Shown here piece after piece: positions 59,193 to 64,000 of a stretch of DNA of 64,000 bases. The stretch spans positions 552,903-616,902 of the forward strand of contig SIJG01000058.1 of the NCBI GenBank assembly GCA_023374025.1, written 5' to 3'. The DNA is from Heterodera schachtii. Taxonomy: Eukaryota > Nematoda > Chromadorea > Rhabditida > Heteroderidae. Both the position numbers and the translations under genes were made by a program. Position 1 is the stretch's first letter, and every line of letters starts with the position of its first letter. Below the pieces are notes generated by a model. It worked only from the letters and a program-made list of their open reading frames with translations. It was not told the origin of the DNA and did not search any database.

Positions 59193-61575
59193 AGGCTACA
59201 AATAGTAAATTAAGAAGGAAATGTAAATATTGAGAATAAAATTATTTTAAATAATAAAATCTGTAATATTTCATTTATAAAATAGTAAAACCTTCTTTTC
59301 TTAAAAAAGCAGCTAAAAATAGAGAAAATATTTAGTTATATTTTTTATATTAAATTTTTGAATTAAAACTGCTTCAAATTATATAAATAATCTGAAATTT
59401 TATTGCATTTTTAAGAAATATTAATGAAACTTTATGAAAACGAACAATGAAATATTCTTTAATTGCAAAAATAGAAAATCAAATAATTTTTACATTATTT
59501 AAAATATACAAGATAATGTATACAAAATTTTAAAATTTTAAGGGTTTATTAAATAAAAAAAACATTATAGCAAAATTAATATAATTTCAAAATTTATTCT
59601 AAAAAATTTAAGATTAACATATTTTAAAAAGATTTTTTTTAATGTAAAATTTATATTTTCTTATGAATAAATGTTAAATTTTTATCCGCCGAATGTGAAA
59701 TTGAACGAAAACTCAACAAGAGAAAATTAAATAAAATAAAATTTTAAAAAATCGCGTAATTTTAATTATTACATACAATTAATATTGTTTATTATATTTT
59801 CAATTCAATTGAAAATTTTTGTAATATCCAAAAGGAGACCAAATATTACAAAAATGAAACATTATGAAAATTGATGAATTAAATTTTAAATTAAAAAAAC
59901 ACATACATCATGCTTATTTTAACTACAAATAAAAACAAAATACAAATTTACAAAAATACAAATTTATAATTTTATTAATTACAAGAAAAAAGTAAGAAAA
60001 TGAATTGAAATAAATTAAAAATAATGAGGGAAAAATACTTTACAAAAATATCTCAATTATTATAGTTTAATTTACGAGATTGAATAAAAAATTAACTCAA
60101 AATAATGAAAAATTAACAATAAACTAATTATATAAGAATTATACAATATAATATTAATATAAAATTTTTAAAATTTATTTTAATTGCTATTCAGATCTTT
60201 TCCAAAGAGCAAAAATTTTAAAATATATCTTAAATAAAATAGATTTATAATTGGTAGTTGAAATTTATTTATTTGTCATAATTCATAGCCTTTTACGGCT
60301 TTCGTTCCAAAATTAATGAATTTTCAATTTTTATTTTATGTATTTATATTTTTTTCTCTTTAACAGCTTCAATATAATTAATTCTCTCGACCCAAATGCG
60401 TTTTCCTGCATCATAAAATTAATTGAATATTTAAAATTATAATTATCTTATTAATAATTTGAAACATATTATTAAAGTAGATTTACAAAAATTATTTTAA
60501 ATTCGACATATTGAATATACATTTTAAAAACTTTGTTTGAGTTTAATACCATTTATTTTTTAAAACTTTAAAAATATATAATTACAATATTCTTTCAAGT
60601 AATTTATATTTATTTTATAGTTTTATTTTTCATTAAAATAAACAATATACATATTAAAATGAAATAAAATTGATTAGTTTTTGAATTTTTTTTTTGATTT
60701 CTTTATTGCTCTTGACTTTTGTTTAGTAGCAAGAAACTTGATGAAAATAATTAAGTGATAATAAAATAAAGGTTATTTAGTAAAAACATAATTTTAATTT
60801 CTGCTATTTAATTTTAAAGAAAATCAGCAGATTATTTAAAGATTTTTTGAAAATTAAAATAATTTTAAAATTAAACCATTTTCTTAATAAATGATTTAAA
60901 AATTCTAAAAAGCAACATTCATTAATATGAACAATTAAACTAATTTATAAATTTATTTTATCTATTAAAAAGCAACTAATCATTTTTATACTCAAATTTA
61001 AATTAAATTTAAAAAATAACAAATAACAAATTTATATAATAAAAAACAACAATTTCAAATATAATTATCAAGAAGTCCGTTTTCCCGTGGCAAATGGTTG
61101 AAATAACAAATTTAGTACAACATATCACAAAAAATTACTATAATAAAAAAAGAACAAATACAATTTTTTAAGATAAGAAAATTTACAAAATTTTAAAAGT
61201 TTAGAATGTAAATGAGAATTTGTCGGAATAAGAAATATAATTGTATAAAGCAAGTAATTAATTATTAAAATATAAAATATTTTCATTTTTATAAACAGAC
61301 TTCTATACGTATCTGATAACGAGAAATAAACCAAAATACATAATTATTATTTATAATTTAATATGTATCATTTTATACAATATAATAAAAATAGATCTTT
61401 TTCAGTTAAAAGGTTTTAAAGCGTCAAAAATGCCAAAATAAGTGCGAAAATAATTATCTTTTTGCACAAAAATTCCAAAAGTGACAATAATTAATGAATT
61501 TTGTTAAAAAAAAATTTAGGTAAAAATTATTATATTTTTTAAAATTATTAATTTGATAAATTATAGATTTAGAAT
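59193..61575. other. A-rich gene-poor stretch
   Basis: Low-complexity A-rich DNA following the tandem array. No supported feature. Confidence 0.6.
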
Positions 61576-61636
61576 AGAACATATCTGATCCTCTAAAAAC
61601 CTGTACTTAGGTTTTTTGGCGTCATTAACCACGAAT

Positions 61637-61768
61637 ATGGCATCCCTTTCGAACCCGAACACAAACTCGAATAAAAAGTCGAAATTCAAATTCTCGAATC
61701 ATTCTTTTGTTTCTACTTTGTCAAAAAACAGGAAAAAAAATGATAATAAGTCATTAACATCTCAGTAA
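61637..61768 (+). CDS. Candidate coding segment, Ser/Asn/Lys-rich, unknown
   Basis: A 43-codon frame from an ATG (residues MASLSNPNTNSNKKSKFKFS and on to ...DNKSLTSQ) in a GC-raised stretch. CTCA|GTAAAT near its end could be a donor. The same frame reopens at 61817. The repeated CGAA pattern (TTCGAACCCGAACAC, ACTCGAAT, AGTCGAAA) also resembles transposon subterminal repeats, so it may not be coding. No family is recognised. Confidence 0.25.
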   Translation: MASLSNPNTNSNKKSKFKFSNHSFVSTLSKNRKKNDNKSLTSQ

Positions 61769-61816
61769 ATGTTCGTTTAATCCTTTCAACGAGAAAAATG
61801 CGAAATCGGAATTTGA

Positions 61817-61984
61817 ACTGTCAAGTGTTTATGTTGTCAAAATTTCCTTTTTAAAAATGAAAATATAACTATTTGTAGTAATGCAATTTGGCCAGATAAA
61901 AACAAAAAACTTATATACAGATTTTATGCCGATCTAATCTCATTATTATGGTTACGTTATGTTTTGCATTATTTCAACAGGTAA
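61817..61984 (+). CDS. Candidate exon with good donor site, unknown protein
   Basis: A 55-codon frame, same phase as 61637-61768, reading ...SNAIWPDKNKKLIYRFYADL then ISLLWLRYVLHYFN. TTCAACAG|GTAATT at 61980/61981 is a good donor, and the stop TAA lies just inside the presumed intron. The product would have a hydrophobic LISLLWL segment near the end. A second frame (61758-61868, reading NEKNAKSEFELSSVYVVKIS) overlaps its start, so the true structure is unclear. It could be an exon or a frameshifted relic. Confidence 0.28.
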   Translation, partial: TVKCLCCQNFLFKNENITICSNAIWPDKNKKLIYRFYADLISLLWLRYVLHYFNR

Positions 61985-62283
61985 TTATTTATTTATAAAT
62001 TTGTTTTCCATTGCTATTTTAATATATTCTGACTAATTAAAGAAGACATTTTCATTATTTGTTATATAAATATGATTTAATACTCCTTTTTATAATATAT
62101 AATTGAATGAAAATAAATTTTTGTATAAACTTTTCTTTTAAATTTATGAGGCTTTAAGCTGATTAACCCTTTCTGTGTAAAATCATTTTTTATGACAAGT
62201 CTTGTGTAAATTAATATTAATTGTTTTTAATATAAATTCAAATTAAATTTTGTAATTCGACCTTTATGTTTAAAGATTTATGA

Positions 62284-62424
62284 TTTATTGTTTTTATATT
62301 AGCATTTTTGATTAAATTGATTTTCTCACTTTTTAATTTTATTCACCTTGTCCCATCAACCGATCGATATTCCATTAATCGTTTGGAGGCTTTATTTTTT
62401 TTAATTTATGCATTATTTTGTTAA
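62284..62424 (+). other. Exon-like island, 46-codon plus frame with hydrophobic ends
   Basis: The plus frame has a hydrophobic start, then FIHLVPSTDRYSINRLEALF, then a second hydrophobic stretch. Only the central 60 bp have raised G+C. The minus strand is also open there and ends at a good donor (GGGACAAG|GTGAAT). Direction and function are unknown. Confidence 0.18.
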
Positions 62425-62547
62425 AAAAATAAATACATTATAAATTTTAATAATTATTTTTCTTTTATCTATAAGTAATAAAATGTCCAAAAAAAATTTT
62501 TTGCTCAAATTTCAGTAATAAAAGTTTATTAAATTTCTGATATAAAT

Positions 62548-62626
62548 AGATTATTTCAACTATTTATTTTCTTTATTTTGTTCTAATTCTAAATTTCATG
62601 GTAATGACACAAGGTTCGTTGACTTT
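62548..62626 (+). repeat. Dispersed repeat, partner at 9820-9903
   Basis: Same-strand diverged copy of 9820-9903. Confidence 0.6.
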
Positions 62627-64000
62627 CTGTTGGTCATTCTCGACATTAAAGTCTTAGTTATGTTTCTTAATTAATGTTTCATAAACAAGTAATTATTTAA
62701 ATTCATTAATATTTTTTAAGTCATTGAAAAAAACAAATATATTCCATTTTTTAACTTTTTAACTTTTTAAGTATTTTGCTTTTAGGAAAATATTTATACA
62801 AATCAGCTTTTTTAAATAATTGTGTCCTTTTTGAAATTTAATTTCTCAAAACATATACCATTATTCTTTTTATTATTTGAATTTATTCAATTTTTGGTTT
62901 TTTTAGTTTTTTAAAATTTTTTTGATTATTCATTATATATGCTCTCTGTTTTTTGTAAGTCTTTTTATTAATCACTATTACAACTTACGGATTTTCGGTA
63001 GATTATTTTAAATTATAATTTTCCATTATTCCCATTAAATTACCTGCTGTTTTATTTACAATGTTATTTGTAAAATATAATGTTATAATAATATAAATGG
63101 TTAAATGATTAAATTATTTTATTTTTTTTACTATATATTTTTAAATAATAAAACAACGATGTTTGTTTTTTAAATTCAAAATACTTTTATACCCTTGATT
63201 ATAATGGAAATGTTTTTTTTTCAATCATGCAAATTATAGTTGTCTTTAATTTTGTTTATTGTTTGTATTCATTTTCTTAGTGGAATATTAAGAATAGTTA
63301 TAAAAATTTATATTTAAATGAAATAATGATTAATAATTAAATTAAATTAATTTTTAAAAAACTGGATTAGTTGAATTTATCAAATTTTTTTTACAACGAT
63401 AATGTAATTTTTGTAAACGTTGTTTTGCTTTTTTGCATATTCCTCCTATTTATAATTTCTTTAATTATAATACATTTTTGTGATATGCTATTAACTAAAT
63501 TTATTTGAAGTTTTTCATTAAAATAATTCAAAAATGTGATTTATTCGTAATAATTTTACGTACAATTAATAATATCAAGCAAAACGAATATTACACACAT
63601 TTTAATCCACTTTTAAAATATTACTTTATGCACATTTTTTTAATTGCATGTTCTTTTTGGACATTGATATATCTTTCAGCGAATTCCTCAGCTTTTATAA
63701 TTAATTGCGAATTTGTTATCTTGATTTAATTGAAAATAATCTAAACAGCATACTAATATATTTTGAGTTTCATTGAATTCAAAAGTTCTTTTTCAATTAA
63801 TACATAATTAATTCTTTATTTATCTAGACTTTAATGTTTTTTAGTTCTTAATAATAATTATTTATTAATTTTAAGAAACATTTTCATTCATACATTTTTG
63901 AAATATTAGTTACTTGCAGATGCCATGAGAGATTGAGAACAAAGAACATTTAAAAAATTATCGTTATTTTAAGTTTTCTAAAAATATATTATTCGCCGAT
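62627..64000. other. T-rich gene-poor end of the window
   Basis: No island or repeat boundary stands out. The 74-codon frame at 63505-63729 has background composition. Confidence 0.55.

Noticed and set aside
61630..61700. Transposon end based on CGAACCCGAAC repeats
   Set aside because: The repeats resemble hAT subterminal zones, but no YARNG terminus points outward and no partner end exists; kept as a candidate coding segment instead.
1..64000. Bacterial, organellar or viral origin
   Set aside because: No dense coding, no rRNA/tRNA clusters, and eukaryotic-style transposons with target duplications; the noncoding fraction is too high for an organelle or virus.

Overview
The window looks like nuclear DNA from a very AT-rich eukaryote, by eye about four fifths A+T. 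It has no ribosome binding sites, no operons and no long open frames. The longest ATG-initiated frame is 93 codons, about what chance gives at this composition. The mobile elements (hAT-type elements with 8-bp target duplications, Tc1/mariner-type ends, a non-LTR reverse-transcriptase fragment, tRNA-derived SINE-like sequence) suggest an animal. I cannot name the organism.

Most of the window is low-complexity, gene-poor DNA in which A-rich and T-rich stretches of 1-5 kb alternate. Four kinds of structure stand out. (1) Three complete non-autonomous hAT-like elements have matching ends and perfect 8-bp target site duplications: 7991-9239, 11787-12270 and 23060-24109. Each has a different subterminal repeat (CGGGG, ATATGTA, CGAAAAC). 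Several single ends of the same style lie elsewhere (21.4, 22.1, 26.3, 34.0, 38.2, 45.9 and 53.4 kb). (2) A GC-rich hairpin (11-bp stem, GATA-type loop) recurs at least seven times. Inside two of the hAT-like elements it sits beside an antisense tRNA-like sequence with A and B boxes, so two unrelated-looking elements carry the same SINE-like core. (3) There are large repeats: a 6.5-kb-spaced inverted repeat (40822-41336 against 47832-48417), a 4 x 265-bp tandem array (58132-59192), and many short dispersed pairs. (4) There are small GC-raised islands, some with splice-like borders, which may be exons or decayed coding sequence.

The only protein homology I would defend is at 17340-17660 (minus), the C-terminal part of a LINE-type ORF2 with an in-frame stop. 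A possible chromodomain start (12275-12382, minus), a possible transposase helix-turn-helix remnant (37813-37977, plus) and a set of candidate exons (notably 40744-40898 and 61637-61984) are given with low confidence. No rRNA, functional tRNA, CRISPR array or intact gene was found.

Layout: 1-7.98 kb, AT-rich DNA with a few exon-like islands and a decayed hAT-like patch at 2.53-2.88 kb; 7.98-9.25 kb, GC-rich hAT-like element; 11.8-12.7 kb, small hAT element beside two coding-like islands; 16.0-17.7 kb, hairpin copy, Tc1/mariner-like end and LINE remnant; 19.7-24.4 kb, hairpin copies, hAT ends, the second composite element and G/C runs; 24.4-37.2 kb, mostly empty; 37.3-38.5 kb, palindrome-rich element remnant; 40.7-48.4 kb, large inverted repeat; 48.4-58 kb, mostly empty with dispersed repeats; 58.1-59.2 kb, tandem array; 61.6-62.4 kb, coding-like islands.
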